DNA from: CAVQCT01 sp964520865
GTDB taxonomy: Bacteria > Zixibacteria > MSB-5A5 > GN15 > FEB-12
DNA: 64,000 nucleotides
NCBI GenBank assembly: GCA_964520865.1
Contig: CAZFOY010000010.1
Location: 8,222-72,221 of the forward strand
Direction: 5' to 3'
The notes beneath the pieces are model-generated. The model did no database searches. It was not told the DNA's origin and saw only the letters and a program-made list of their open reading frames with translations. Shown here one piece after another: positions 42,157-51,443 of this stretch; position 1 is the stretch's first letter; every line of letters starts with the position of its first letter. The position numbers and the translations under genes are program-made.

Positions 42157-43226
42157 TGTTTCTTCCACCCTGCGAGATCCTTCATCAAGCCGATCTGTGC
42201 CGCAATATTGTCTTCGAACACGGCTTCTCGCTTAACGCGTTCGAGGTTCTGACGGCGCATCCCCTCGCGAGGATTTTCAGTCTTCAAAAGAGTTGAGAAT
42301 AGATTCCGCAGAGATTCTTCGTCGTCCTGCACGAACAGGAATCCCGACTCCGGTGAAAGCCACTCTCTGACGCCGACAATATCCGCCGCCACCGGAAGCA
42401 ACCCCAGCGCCATCGCCTCTATCAGTGAGGCCGGCGAAGAATCTGAACGCGAAGCCGACAGATAAACGTCGTGCTCACTCATAAACTTCAGAAACCTGCC
42501 GCGGGGCAGTTTATCGTAGAACTCGATCGTATCTCCGACCAGAGCTGTAACGAATCTTTTGAACGACTCCGTTTGCGAACCGAACGACGGAAATGTGATC
42601 CTCATCTTGTTCTGACTGAGGAGTGGCGCGAGCGCCTTGACGATGAACAGATTGTTGTAGACAACTTCCTGAGCCCGCGGAACGATCACCCGCAACGGTC
42701 GACCGAACCGGTAGTCGCTCTTGTGTAGTGCAAGGAACTCTCGTTCAATTCCCCAGGGAAACACATACTTCGCTTTGAGTGGAGACAACCTGGCGGCTTC
42801 GTTTAAGATATACTCGGAATCGCCGATGACGGCTCCCGCATTCTTCAGCGCATATGCGGTTTTGCGGCGATGCAGACTTGACTTGCGTGGCACTGTCAGA
42901 ATATCCGATCCCCATACATGGCAGACCAAAGGAAAGTGTCGCCCCCTGTTCGCCAGGGCGGCGATGAAACCGTAGCCGGAGGCAAAGTGCGGGTTGATGA
43001 CGTCGGGGCGAAAGCGCTTCAGGATCCGCCTGATTTGCGGAACTGCCAGAACGTAGTGGAGGGCATGAATCGGCCCTCGACTCTTCAACAAGAGATGTCG
43101 GACCGGCCCCGGTTCCAGTGAAAGCAGCAGAGGGTGGCAGGCCTGCTTTCGAAGGGCCGAAATATATCGCTCCGTATGAAAAGAACCGGCGTCGGCAAGA
43201 ACAAGCACCCGCAACCGCTTCTGCAT
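42153..43226 (-). CDS. glycosyltransferase family 4
   Basis: A 357-residue GT-B transferase. It opens with LRVLVLADAGSFHTERYISA; DVINPHFASGYGFIAALA and HVWGSDIL are typical of the GT4 acceptor domain. The donor site is in HDVYLSASRSDSSPASLIEA and continues MALGLLPVAADIVGVREWL, which keeps the E(x)7-type motif. It probably adds a nucleotide sugar-derived residue to a lipid-linked or surface glycan. The ATG at 43226 forms TGATG with the upstream stop and has GGGAGG eight bases before it; the 22-codon upstream extension is rejected. Confidence 0.88.
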   Translation of the reverse strand: MQKRLRVLVLADAGSFHTERYISALRKQACHPLLLSLEPGPVRHLLLKSRGPIHALHYVLAVPQIRRILKRFRPDVINPHFASGYGFIAALANRGRHFPLVCHVWGSDILTVPRKSSLHRRKTAYALKNAGAVIGDSEYILNEAARLSPLKAKYVFPWGIEREFLALHKSDYRFGRPLRVIVPRAQEVVYNNLFIVKALAPLLSQNKMRITFPSFGSQTESFKRFVTALVGDTIEFYDKLPRGRFLKFMSEHDVYLSASRSDSSPASLIEAMALGLLPVAADIVGVREWLSPESGFLFVQDDEESLRNLFSTLLKTENPREGMRRQNLERVKREAVFEDNIAAQIGLMKDLAGWKKQ

Positions 43227-44155
43227 CACACCAGCCTCCCGAGGAGCTTGCGTGTCGAATAGCAGTTGTATTCGTAGGTTCGTGCACCCCACTTGTCCTT
43301 GTAGCTGCTCAACGAATCGGCATCCGGCGGCGATGCCCCCAGATTGAGATACTTCAGTCCGCGCTCTGCGGTTCGGCGGGCCAGTGAATAGAGCATCAAT
43401 TGATTTGCTTTTAGGAACGAGTACGATTTGTCGAAATAGACTTGCCAGTTCAACACCATATCCCTCTCGATGAAATTGATATGCGAACTGACCGCATTTC
43501 CTTCATGCTCGCACCAGGTCCAGATTACTCGTGGGTCATTGCTCGATAGATCAGCGAGGGCCTGGAAGAATTCCGGCGGGTATTTCGGCTTTCGCTGGTG
43601 GCGTTCTTCAGTCAACTTCATCAATTCAAGGAAGCTGTTCATATGAGCCGAAGCATCGAATGGCACAACCTTTGTACCTTCTCGTTCCGCCTTGCGGATC
43701 TCCGACCTGAGCTTCTTGTCCGGCGGCGCCCAGTCCGGTTCGGCTAAGTCCACCAGTTGCGTGGTGCACAGCTGTACCTCCATGTCGGGCGTCGGCACGA
43801 AGCTCTTGTAATAGTCGAACAGGAACAGCTTGACGTAGTCGGCCTGAAGAAGGACTTCCGAGAAAAGTCCCGCTATCGTTTCCCTCTCGTCCGATGTGAT
43901 TGAATCGGCGAAATAAACCTGCCCGTAGCATCCGTCCGGCATGGCCTGAAACCGCTTCACCGGTCGCATCCCGAACTCGATTCCGGGTACGACGGCGAGA
44001 GTCTCTCCTTCGAGCTCTGCCGACCAAACGACGGGATGCCCTCCGATCGAATCCCAGAGCCTGAGAAAACCGGAAGAAGCGAAGAACGATCCTTCAGTCA
44101 ATGCCGAGAGCAATGAAGGATCGAATTGGTCAAGATCGTATCGAGAGATTTTCAT
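43226..44155 (-). CDS. FemAB/BioF2-like GNAT acyltransferase
   Basis: A 309-residue protein of the FemAB-like GNAT group (Acetyltransf_6/BioF2-like). The second GNAT lobe shows KKLRSEIRKAEREGTKVVPF, ERHQRKPKYPPEFFQALADL, WTWCEHEGNAVSSHINFIER and LMLYSLARRTAERGLKYLNL, followed by YKDKWGARTYEYNCYSTRKL. Relatives are found in exopolysaccharide and lipopolysaccharide gene clusters, where they transfer an acyl or aminoacyl group. Position beside two glycosyltransferases fits this. The ATG overlaps the stop of the propeller gene (TAATG). The donor and acceptor are unknown. Confidence 0.8.
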   Translation of the reverse strand: MKISRYDLDQFDPSLLSALTEGSFFASSGFLRLWDSIGGHPVVWSAELEGETLAVVPGIEFGMRPVKRFQAMPDGCYGQVYFADSITSDERETIAGLFSEVLLQADYVKLFLFDYYKSFVPTPDMEVQLCTTQLVDLAEPDWAPPDKKLRSEIRKAEREGTKVVPFDASAHMNSFLELMKLTEERHQRKPKYPPEFFQALADLSSNDPRVIWTWCEHEGNAVSSHINFIERDMVLNWQVYFDKSYSFLKANQLMLYSLARRTAERGLKYLNLGASPPDADSLSSYKDKWGARTYEYNCYSTRKLLGRLV

Positions 44156-46383
44156 TACCTGCGTATGAGCAGCAGTTTGCCTTTGCCTACGTTACCGTCG
44201 ACATCCCTGATAACGAACAGATAGACTCCGGAGGCTACTTCTTTTCCCCGGTCGTTGCGCCCGTCCCACGCGGCCAGCGGCATTTGCCGAATCAACTCTC
44301 CTGCGACTGTAAAGATCCTGAGAGTTCCTGTTTTGTTCAGATTGAAACTCACGCGATCGTCGGGGGATGATATCACGAACGGATTGGGGAAGGCAACGAC
44401 TTCATTGACGGAATTTACGGGCGGACCGAATATTCCAGGCGTCAGCGTGAAGCCGGAATTCGTACCTACGTAAATCCAGCCACTATTATGATCTACCGTC
44501 ACGCTGTTGATCAGGTCGCCGGAGATATCGCTGTTCAGCGTATTGAACACGGTTACCTCACCGGTGACACCGTCACGAAAACCGAGTCCGTTTCGCGTAC
44601 CGATCCAGGCATTTCCACGGCCGTCGAACTCGATATCGTTTATGTTGGAGCTGATGCCGGCCGGTAAAGGGACGTCGCCGAACCTATCCGTCCCCCCGAT
44701 ATCATAGCGGGAGATGCCGAAATTCGTCCCGACCCAGAGGGTTCCATCGGGCGCATATCGCACAATGCGGACATTGTCGGAAATCAGGCCGGAATTCGCC
44801 CGGACAATATGCTGAAACTGGATGCTGTCCGGTACGACCTTCGGGCCGATATTCGCCAGATAGAGGCCATCGGACTCGTTACCAACTGCTAACAGGCCGT
44901 CGTTGATCGCAATCGAGGTGACGTGGGCATCGCTGAGTCCGTTTGGAATGCCGAGGGAATCCCAGCTGGACCGATTATCCAGACTGTCCAGGTCTGCGAT
45001 AACAACGGAGAAGCCGTTTATCGCTCGATAGCAGGTGGTGTAGAGATAGTGGCCATCGGTCGCTATATCGGTATTGATCACATAAGTGAGGCCGAAAGGC
45101 GGGTTGTCCGAGTTGCCGATCATGGGGGTGTTCGTCTGATCGTAGTGCTTGAGGGTTGACCCATCGAGATAATAGAGTCCGCCCCCCTCGGTACCGAACC
45201 AGACATTGTCGGACGAGTCCACAAGCAACCTTGTGGAGACACGATTCCCCGGTGTGATTCTTACCCAGCTGCTGTCCACCAGCTCGGCGCTCTGGTCCGA
45301 AAAGAAACCGCCGAAGAGCCTTCCGTCTCTTGTGGTAGCGATATCGGTCACATTGTTTCCGGGCGTACCGATATATGGATAAGACCTGAATGTGCCGGAA
45401 CTATTCTGGTAGATTCCTCCACTCGCTGACGCTATCCATCGATAGCTCCCGGTATTGAATCCCGTCAGACCGGACCCACTGACGCCGCTAATCGAGTAGG
45501 TGGATACGCCGCCGGCAGTAAGATATCCGCATCCGAGGCTGCCATAGAAGAACAATGTGTCATTCTCTACCTTCAGATCGGTGATTCGCGAACCGGCACC
45601 CAGGAGCATTTGCGTGAAGACGGTATCTCCGGTTCCAGCGTTAATATCCATGCGGTAAAAGCCGCGCGAGTTTGCGATATAGACATTCGACTCGTACTCC
45701 GTCACCTGCATGATTGAATCCTGTCCAAGTTCCGGGTGGTTACCGAGATTGAAGGTTACCCACGATGCCGGCGATTTCAGCAAAAGTGGATCGGTACGAT
45801 CGGCTACGGCCAGACCGCTCGACGTGGCGATCCAGATCGTATCGTTGGTGAGCATTATGTCGTTCACCATCGGCGAAGAATTCAGGTTCCCGAACAGCGT
45901 GTAGCTGTCCTGTATTTGTCCTCCGTCGTTCGTCTTGGAAAAGAGAACCAGACCGTCTTCCGCTCCCACCCATATATCATTGCCGTCATCGACGAGACGG
46001 CGAAGGCTGAACAAGTTATTGTCGTAATCAAAGAAGAGAAACTGCTGCGAATTCTTTCCGTCGTACTTGATCAGCCGTCCGAATCCTGCAAGCCAGATCT
46101 GTCCGTCGCCGTCGACCATGACATCGGTGATATCGTTCGTACCGAGACCGTCAAGATTGCGGTACATTCCGGGTTTGGTCGAAGGGTCGGTGATCGCAAG
46201 AAGTCCCCCGGAAGTTGCCACGAATAAAGTATCGTCGATCATCTTCATTTGATTGACGTACCGAAACGACGTGAAATTCGTGCAATCCAGCTCACGGGTA
46301 AAGGCATCAGCCCGTCCGAACGGCAAAACGCTCAGGACGGCTACGATTGCGACCGCTTGTGCGAGAATTTTGCGAGGATCCAT
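44155..46383 (-). CDS. secreted beta-propeller protein with C-terminal sorting-like domain
   Basis: A 742-residue exported protein. The ATG at 46383 gives a signal peptide (MDPRKILAQAVAIVAVLSVL, cleaved near FGRADA), so the further-upstream start at 46431 is not used. Residues about 30-650 form repeated propeller blades of the two-component-regulator type, with recurring D-G-x-(I/L)-W-x-(G/A) elements such as DGQIWLAGFGRL, DGNDIWVGAEDGL, DGTLWVGTNFGIS and RGNAWIGTRNGLG. The C terminus (about 660-742) is FlgD-like/type IX-like: VVAFPNPFVIS, LRIFTVAGELIRQMPLAAW and GVYLFVIRDVDG. There is no kinase domain. It overlaps lnt by 43 bases. It probably acts at the cell surface; the ligand is unknown. 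Confidence 0.85.
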   Translation of the reverse strand: MDPRKILAQAVAIVAVLSVLPFGRADAFTRELDCTNFTSFRYVNQMKMIDDTLFVATSGGLLAITDPSTKPGMYRNLDGLGTNDITDVMVDGDGQIWLAGFGRLIKYDGKNSQQFLFFDYDNNLFSLRRLVDDGNDIWVGAEDGLVLFSKTNDGGQIQDSYTLFGNLNSSPMVNDIMLTNDTIWIATSSGLAVADRTDPLLLKSPASWVTFNLGNHPELGQDSIMQVTEYESNVYIANSRGFYRMDINAGTGDTVFTQMLLGAGSRITDLKVENDTLFFYGSLGCGYLTAGGVSTYSISGVSGSGLTGFNTGSYRWIASASGGIYQNSSGTFRSYPYIGTPGNNVTDIATTRDGRLFGGFFSDQSAELVDSSWVRITPGNRVSTRLLVDSSDNVWFGTEGGGLYYLDGSTLKHYDQTNTPMIGNSDNPPFGLTYVINTDIATDGHYLYTTCYRAINGFSVVIADLDSLDNRSSWDSLGIPNGLSDAHVTSIAINDGLLAVGNESDGLYLANIGPKVVPDSIQFQHIVRANSGLISDNVRIVRYAPDGTLWVGTNFGISRYDIGGTDRFGDVPLPAGISSNINDIEFDGRGNAWIGTRNGLGFRDGVTGEVTVFNTLNSDISGDLINSVTVDHNSGWIYVGTNSGFTLTPGIFGPPVNSVNEVVAFPNPFVISSPDDRVSFNLNKTGTLRIFTVAGELIRQMPLAAWDGRNDRGKEVASGVYLFVIRDVDGNVGKGKLLLIRR

Positions 46384-47897
46384 AGTGCGATCAATATACA
46401 GCTTATTGATATTGTTAACAAGAACGACCATCGACCGACCACATCGCCGTACCGGGTAAAGACGGAATAGCCGTTCAGGGAGTTCAATTTACCGATCAGC
46501 GACTCGGCCCGGTAGATCGGGATACTCTCCCGTATCCGCCCATAATTGTCCACTATATACGTGAGCCCGCTGTTGCCGACCCGTGCCCCCCAAATACGAT
46601 TTTCGACACATCGGGTGACGAATATCCGGGAATGCATGTAAATACCCACCGACTTCCCGAACCAGGTGTCGTTCGTTATTCCGACCAGGAAATCGGCCCC
46701 GCTAAGAACATCGCCACGGACAAACTCCGGAAAAGTCGACTCGAAGCAGATCAGCACAGCGTACAGATGGTCAGGCAGTTTGAAAAGGTGTGCCGAATCC
46801 CCCGGGTAGAAGTCCGACCACCACTGAACGGTCGTGCCGATAAACGTCAGGTACTTTCGCAAGAAGTCCTGCTCAAGGAATCCGAGATAATCCTGGTAAG
46901 GAACATGTTCCGAGAACGGGACGAGCTTTACTTTGTCGTATCTCGACTCCATCCTCCCCTCCTTGTTGAATTGGAAGCAGGAGTTGAAATAACGCATCTT
47001 TCCTTTGATATAGGAGGCGCCCAGCCCTCCTACGAGGTCATATGACTTTGACTCGATGGCGATATTTCCGACCTCCGTCCGACAGGCCAGATCATGAGTC
47101 AAATAACACGGTACTGCCGTTTCCGGCCAGATATACAAACCGACCGTCGAGTCGGCGATTTCTCCGGTGAGGTCGTTGTAAATGCTGAACGCCTTGAATT
47201 CGTTGCCTCTCTCCCACTTCACATCGAGCGGCACATTCCCCTGTAGCAAAGCCACTTTGAATTTCCCCGGCACCGGGTACTTGGGCATCTCAATCCACCC
47301 GTACGACCAGAGACCGCCTACAATAGCCAGCGACACAAACACTGCCGTCACCCTTCGTTCCGGACTTACATCCGATCGGAACACCTGCCAGAGCAGGACA
47401 TTTACGGCAACGATGACAAACGACAATCCATGCGCACCGATTACCGACACAATCTGGAGAACGTTCAGGTAATACGCCTGGGAGTAACCGAGATCCGACC
47501 AGGGGAAGGCAAACTGAGAGAGGGTACGGAAGTATTCCATACCGACCCATAGGAACGGAACGGCGACACAACCGAACAGCGGCCTGAATCGATAGACTTT
47601 GTTGAAGATCACGAGAATGGCCGCATAATAGAACGCCACGATAATTATCGAAGCGAGGATTCCCGGGATAGTCACCTGAGCTACCCAGTAGAGCGAAAAA
47701 AGGTTGAAGAAGAAGCCGAAGAAATAGGCAGCGTTGAAGGCCGGCCTCCCCTTCAGAGAACTAATGATCATCAGTGGCCTGATAAGCGAGAACCAGGCGA
47801 GAAAACCGAAAAAGCCGGGATAGAATGACAGGGAAAGTAAAAACGACCAGATCATTAATTCCAGTCGTCGTTTACGTAGTTCGATGTCTGCCGGCAC
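46341..47897 (-). CDS. lnt: apolipoprotein N-acyltransferase
   Basis: Lnt adds the third acyl chain to the N-terminal cysteine of lipoproteins at the periplasmic face of the inner membrane. The 518-residue protein has six or more N-terminal membrane helices, then a nitrilase domain with the catalytic Glu in YIWPETAVPCYL, Lys in YDKVKLVPFSEHVPYQDYL and Cys in AVLICFESTFPEF, and a C-terminal membrane helix. A start at GTG 47897 is used, though no clear ribosome site is visible; an ATG 14 codons later is possible. It confirms an outer membrane with triacylated lipoproteins. Confidence 0.94.
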   Translation of the reverse strand: MPADIELRKRRLELMIWSFLLSLSFYPGFFGFLAWFSLIRPLMIISSLKGRPAFNAAYFFGFFFNLFSLYWVAQVTIPGILASIIIVAFYYAAILVIFNKVYRFRPLFGCVAVPFLWVGMEYFRTLSQFAFPWSDLGYSQAYYLNVLQIVSVIGAHGLSFVIVAVNVLLWQVFRSDVSPERRVTAVFVSLAIVGGLWSYGWIEMPKYPVPGKFKVALLQGNVPLDVKWERGNEFKAFSIYNDLTGEIADSTVGLYIWPETAVPCYLTHDLACRTEVGNIAIESKSYDLVGGLGASYIKGKMRYFNSCFQFNKEGRMESRYDKVKLVPFSEHVPYQDYLGFLEQDFLRKYLTFIGTTVQWWSDFYPGDSAHLFKLPDHLYAVLICFESTFPEFVRGDVLSGADFLVGITNDTWFGKSVGIYMHSRIFVTRCVENRIWGARVGNSGLTYIVDNYGRIRESIPIYRAESLIGKLNSLNGYSVFTRYGDVVGRWSFLLTISISCILIALWILAKFSHKRSQS

Positions 47898-47937
47898 GAA
47901 AAAGCGGCCGAGTTTTTTCAGCGTATTTGCCAGGGGG

Positions 47938-49476
47938 TTATCCTCGGATAATAAGCGACTTCCCGGTCATTTCCTTCGGCTGCTCGATACCCATGATATC
48001 CAGAATGGTCGGTGCGACATCGGCCAGCACCCCGCCGTTGCGGAGCCCCGATATCGGCAGCTTCCCGGTGGAATCATAGACGATGAACGGCACCAGATTG
48101 GTCGTATGAGCGGTAAACGGTCCACCGGATTTCGGATCAATCATCATCTCCGCGTTACCGTGATCGGCCGTCACCAGAGCGACTCCGCCGACTTTCTTAA
48201 CGGCCTCCAACAACCGACCCAGCCCGGTATCAACGGCCTCCGCCGCCTGTTTGGCGGCATCGAATACGCCGGTATGTCCGACCATGTCGCAATTGGCATA
48301 GTTCAGCAAAACGAAGTCGTACTTTCCGGACGTTATCTCAGAAACCGCATGGTCGGTCAGCGCTACCGACGACATTTCGGGCTGCAGATCGTAAGTGGCG
48401 ACCTTTGGCGACGGAATCATCTCCCGCTCTTCGCCTTCGAACGGCTCTTCCCGTCCGCCGTTGAAGAAGAATGTCACGTGCGCATATTTCTCGGTCTCAG
48501 CGGTGTGAAGCTGCTTCAGGCCACGTTCGGAAAGAATCTCCGCGAGGATGCGGTCAAGTTTGATCGGGCTATAAGCAACGGTTGCACCCGTCATTTCGTC
48601 GTCATAATTCGTCATCGTCACGAGGTGGACATTCGGGTTATCAGGGTGATTCACGTTCGGCAGATCCTTGCCCAGAAGCATATAGCTGAGCTGACGGGCT
48701 CGGTCGGAGCGGAAATTGAAATAGATGACTGCATCGCCGTCTTTGATCCTTCCTTTCTCGGGATCACCGAGATCGACAACGAACGGCACGATGAATTCAT
48801 CGGTCACATCTTTGGCATACGACGCCTTGATCCCTTCGACCGGATCTGCGAATTTCTCGCCGGTGCCGTGCACCGCGGCTTCATATGCCTTGTCAGTGCG
48901 TTCCCATCGCTTGTCGCGATCCATGCCGTAGTAACGGCCGCCCACCGTGGAGACTTTTCCGACTCCAAGTTCCTTGAATTTGTCCTGGACTTGGGCCATG
49001 TAGTCCTTGCCTGCGGTCGGCGAAGTATCGCGTCCATCCATCAGGGCGTGAAGATACAGCTCCTTCACCCTTCGTTGTTTCGCCAGTTCGGCGAGTGCGT
49101 ACAGGTGCTCCATTGAAGAGTGCACCTGACCATCGGATACGAGACCTATCAGATGAACCGCATTCCCGCCCGATACCGCCTTGTCCATCGCGGTCAGAAA
49201 GGCTTCGTTTTCGAAGAATTTGCCGTTTTCGATCTCGTTGTCGATGCGGGTAATGTCCTGATACACGACCCGTCCGGCGCCCAGATTAAGATGACCGACT
49301 TCGCTGTTTCCCATCTGTCCGGCCGGAAGGCCGACCGCTTTACCGGAGCCATCGATCTTAGTGTGAGGACAGGTCTTGATCAGATTGTCGTAGGTCGGCT
49401 TGTGAGCGGCCGCGATCGCATTATCAGGCAGAGGCTCGCGCAAACCGAATCCGTCCATGATGCAAAGCAGGATCAT
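47938..49476 (-). CDS. gpmI: 2,3-bisphosphoglycerate-independent phosphoglycerate mutase
   Basis: GpmI interconverts 3- and 2-phosphoglycerate in glycolysis with two Mn2+ ions. The 512 residues have LCIMDGFGLRE (first metal Asp), the phospho-serine loop in AGQMGNSEVGHLNLGAGR, HALMDGRDTSPTAGKDYM, FNFRSDRARQLSY and VTADHGNAEMMIDPKSG, all standard. The length is typical. It starts three bases before the end of purM's operon partner position (purM stop at 49480), so purM and gpmI are co-transcribed. Confidence 0.97.
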   Translation of the reverse strand: MILLCIMDGFGLREPLPDNAIAAAHKPTYDNLIKTCPHTKIDGSGKAVGLPAGQMGNSEVGHLNLGAGRVVYQDITRIDNEIENGKFFENEAFLTAMDKAVSGGNAVHLIGLVSDGQVHSSMEHLYALAELAKQRRVKELYLHALMDGRDTSPTAGKDYMAQVQDKFKELGVGKVSTVGGRYYGMDRDKRWERTDKAYEAAVHGTGEKFADPVEGIKASYAKDVTDEFIVPFVVDLGDPEKGRIKDGDAVIYFNFRSDRARQLSYMLLGKDLPNVNHPDNPNVHLVTMTNYDDEMTGATVAYSPIKLDRILAEILSERGLKQLHTAETEKYAHVTFFFNGGREEPFEGEEREMIPSPKVATYDLQPEMSSVALTDHAVSEITSGKYDFVLLNYANCDMVGHTGVFDAAKQAAEAVDTGLGRLLEAVKKVGGVALVTADHGNAEMMIDPKSGGPFTAHTTNLVPFIVYDSTGKLPISGLRNGGVLADVAPTILDIMGIEQPKEMTGKSLIIRG

Positions 49477-49479
49477 AAT

Positions 49480-50532
49480 TTATTCTACCAGCCTGACCGA
49501 CTTTTCTCCCTGAATAATCTTTCCGATGCGATAAGCCTTTTCCCCCATACCCGCCAGCGACGCCTCTACCGGCTCCGCCTCTGATTCGGGAACGACCAGA
49601 ATATATCCGATTCCCATATTGAACGCCGAATAGATATCTTCCGGATCAATATCCCCCGCTTCGCGAAGGAAATCGAAAATCGGAAGAACCGGCCACGATT
49701 TTTTGTCGATTTCCGCCATCATCCCGTCCGGCAGTATTCTCTTGAGATTTCCCGGAATGCCGCCTCCGGTTATGTGCGCCATACCGTGCACCGTGTGTTT
49801 CTCCAGAACGGGGTGGATCAGCGGAGCGTAGCACCGATGTACTTTCATGAGCGCTTTCTCTGCGGTTGTTTCCAGTGCTTTGATCATCGAATCAGGTCTC
49901 AATCCGGCCGTCTCGAAGACAGCCTTACGAGCAAGAGTATATCCATTCGTGTGCAGCCCGTTTGACGGCAGGCCGATGCAGACATCTCCCGGCATTATCG
50001 TCGATCCGTTGATAATCTTCTCCTCATCGACCATTCCGATAACAAACCCGGCGACATCGTATTCACCCGGTTGGTAAAAGTCGTGCATCTCCGCCATTTC
50101 GCCGCCTATCAACGCGACGCCTGCGTTTCTGCATCCGCGGCTCATGCCGTCGATCACTTGAACAATAGTATCCGGGTCGAGTTTCCCGACAGCTATGTAA
50201 TCAAGAAAAAACAGCGCTCTTGCGCCGTGCACGAGGATATCGTTGATGCAGTGATTCACGAGATCTTCGCCGACCGTGTCGTGATGCCCCGTCATGAAGG
50301 CGATCTTGAGTTTGGTCCCGACACCATCGCAGGATGAAACAAACACCGGGCGCTTGATTCCCGTCATATCCGGTCGGAAAAACCCGCCGAACGACCCGAG
50401 TCCGCTCAGTACCTGCGAGTTGAATGTAGATGCGGCGAGCTGCTTGATCCGATCGACCGCAGTCTCCCCCGCTTTTATGTCCACGCCGCTGTCGGCATAG
50501 GTGGCTTTTGGCTTATTCTTGCTTGATTCCAT
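49480..50532 (-). CDS. purM: phosphoribosylformylglycinamidine cyclo-ligase (AIR synthetase)
   Basis: PurM closes the imidazole ring in purine synthesis. The 350-residue protein begins ATYADSGVDIKAGETAVDRI, has the conserved PVFVSSCDGVGTKLKIAF (ATP/FGAM site), DILVHGARALFFLDYIAVGK, GGEMAEMHDFYQPGEYDVAG and HITGGGIPGNLKRILPDG. The ATG at 50532 has no ribosome site and lies about seven bases after the -10 box of a good promoter, so the mRNA is probably leaderless. A TTG at 50559 would lie within the promoter and is rejected. Confidence 0.96.
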   Translation of the reverse strand: MESSKNKPKATYADSGVDIKAGETAVDRIKQLAASTFNSQVLSGLGSFGGFFRPDMTGIKRPVFVSSCDGVGTKLKIAFMTGHHDTVGEDLVNHCINDILVHGARALFFLDYIAVGKLDPDTIVQVIDGMSRGCRNAGVALIGGEMAEMHDFYQPGEYDVAGFVIGMVDEEKIINGSTIMPGDVCIGLPSNGLHTNGYTLARKAVFETAGLRPDSMIKALETTAEKALMKVHRCYAPLIHPVLEKHTVHGMAHITGGGIPGNLKRILPDGMMAEIDKKSWPVLPIFDFLREAGDIDPEDIYSAFNMGIGYILVVPESEAEPVEASLAGMGEKAYRIGKIIQGEKSVRLVE

Positions 50533-50537
50533 AGGGC

Positions 50538-50566
50538 TATATACACGCGGTCTATCCAAAAGTCAA
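50538..50566 (-). promoter_or_regulatory. sigma70-type promoter giving a leaderless purM transcript
   Basis: On the minus strand TTGACT (50566-50561), a 17-base spacer and TATATA (50543-50538). The expected transcript start falls at or within a base or two of the A of the purM ATG (50532). Confidence 0.7.
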
Positions 50567-50595
50567 CTATCGAGCACGAGGGTCAGAAGCGACTC

Positions 50596-51408
50596 TCACT
50601 CAACGTTTTCGCCGGCCGGGTGGCCTACCGGCATAATGATCAGCGCCGCCTCGTCTTTGCCGTTGATCCCGAGAATGGCATTGACGGCGTCGTCATTGAA
50701 AGCGCCGGCAAGCACCGTGCCCAGTCCCAATGCGGTTGACTGCAAATAGACATTCTCCGCTATCGCGCCGGCCTCCATGTACGCGTACCGATATCCTCTG
50801 TCGGCGTACTTGTGAGTGACCCGCGCGAACCGGGATGTGAACACCAGAGTTACCGGTGCTTTTCCGATTGACTGCTGGCCATTCGCAGCGATCTGCAATC
50901 GGTGGCCGAGATCTCCTGCCTGAAGAAACTGCAGACTGGTATCGGAGACATCGAAATGGTACAGCCCGGGCGGCAATGAATCGACATTCGTCACCACGAG
51001 ATAAATCTCGATCGGGTACAGGGCTCCGGCCGAAGGGGCGGCGCGGCGGGCAGAATTGGCCGAACCGTGGGTTATCCCGTCGGCCGAGATCAGCAGGCGG
51101 GAAAGTTCGGTCAGCGTGACCTGGCGAGTCGAGAAATTCCGATTTGATGCACGCCGGTCGATCGCTTCCGAAAGCGACATTTGCGCACTCAACTGCGGAA
51201 CCGGCAACGCGACTTTCATATTCCACTCGAGCTGTTTGTAGAGCGGAATTTCGTCACCGAAAATCGGACTGGCAGCTTTCAGCCCGGCCGAGTCGGAACT
51301 GGTCTGTTGATGAAACAGCTGGCCGATACTTAGAGAATCGGCGGCGAATGCCTGAAGCGGCAGAATCGTACTGAATATCAGGATAACTTGAATCTGTTTG
51401 AAGCTCAT
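50596..51408 (-). CDS. exported SagB-type nitroreductase-like flavoprotein
   Basis: A 270-residue protein with a signal peptide (VILIFSTILPLQAFAA) followed by an FMN-dependent nitroreductase fold of the SagB/ThcOx type. Typical elements are SLSEAIDRRASNRNFSTRQV (FMN phosphate-binding RxSxR region), AAPSAGALYPIEIYLVVTNV and the C-terminal AYMEAGAIAENVYLQSTALG, LGTVLAGAFNDDAVNAILGI and MPVGHPAGE. SagB-type dehydrogenases oxidise azolines to azoles in peptide natural products, but solo homologues also occur and their substrates are unknown. The signal peptide suggests a periplasmic enzyme. The ATG has GGAGG five bases upstream. No peptide precursor or cyclodehydratase is nearby. Confidence 0.85.
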   Translation of the reverse strand: MSFKQIQVILIFSTILPLQAFAADSLSIGQLFHQQTSSDSAGLKAASPIFGDEIPLYKQLEWNMKVALPVPQLSAQMSLSEAIDRRASNRNFSTRQVTLTELSRLLISADGITHGSANSARRAAPSAGALYPIEIYLVVTNVDSLPPGLYHFDVSDTSLQFLQAGDLGHRLQIAANGQQSIGKAPVTLVFTSRFARVTHKYADRGYRYAYMEAGAIAENVYLQSTALGLGTVLAGAFNDDAVNAILGINGKDEAALIIMPVGHPAGENVE

Positions 51409-51443
51409 AATGACCTCCGGATTATGTATGTATATAACCGCGA

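Noticed and set aside
47884..49116. 410-codon open frame on the plus strand
   Set aside because: Antisense to gpmI, which is fully conserved.
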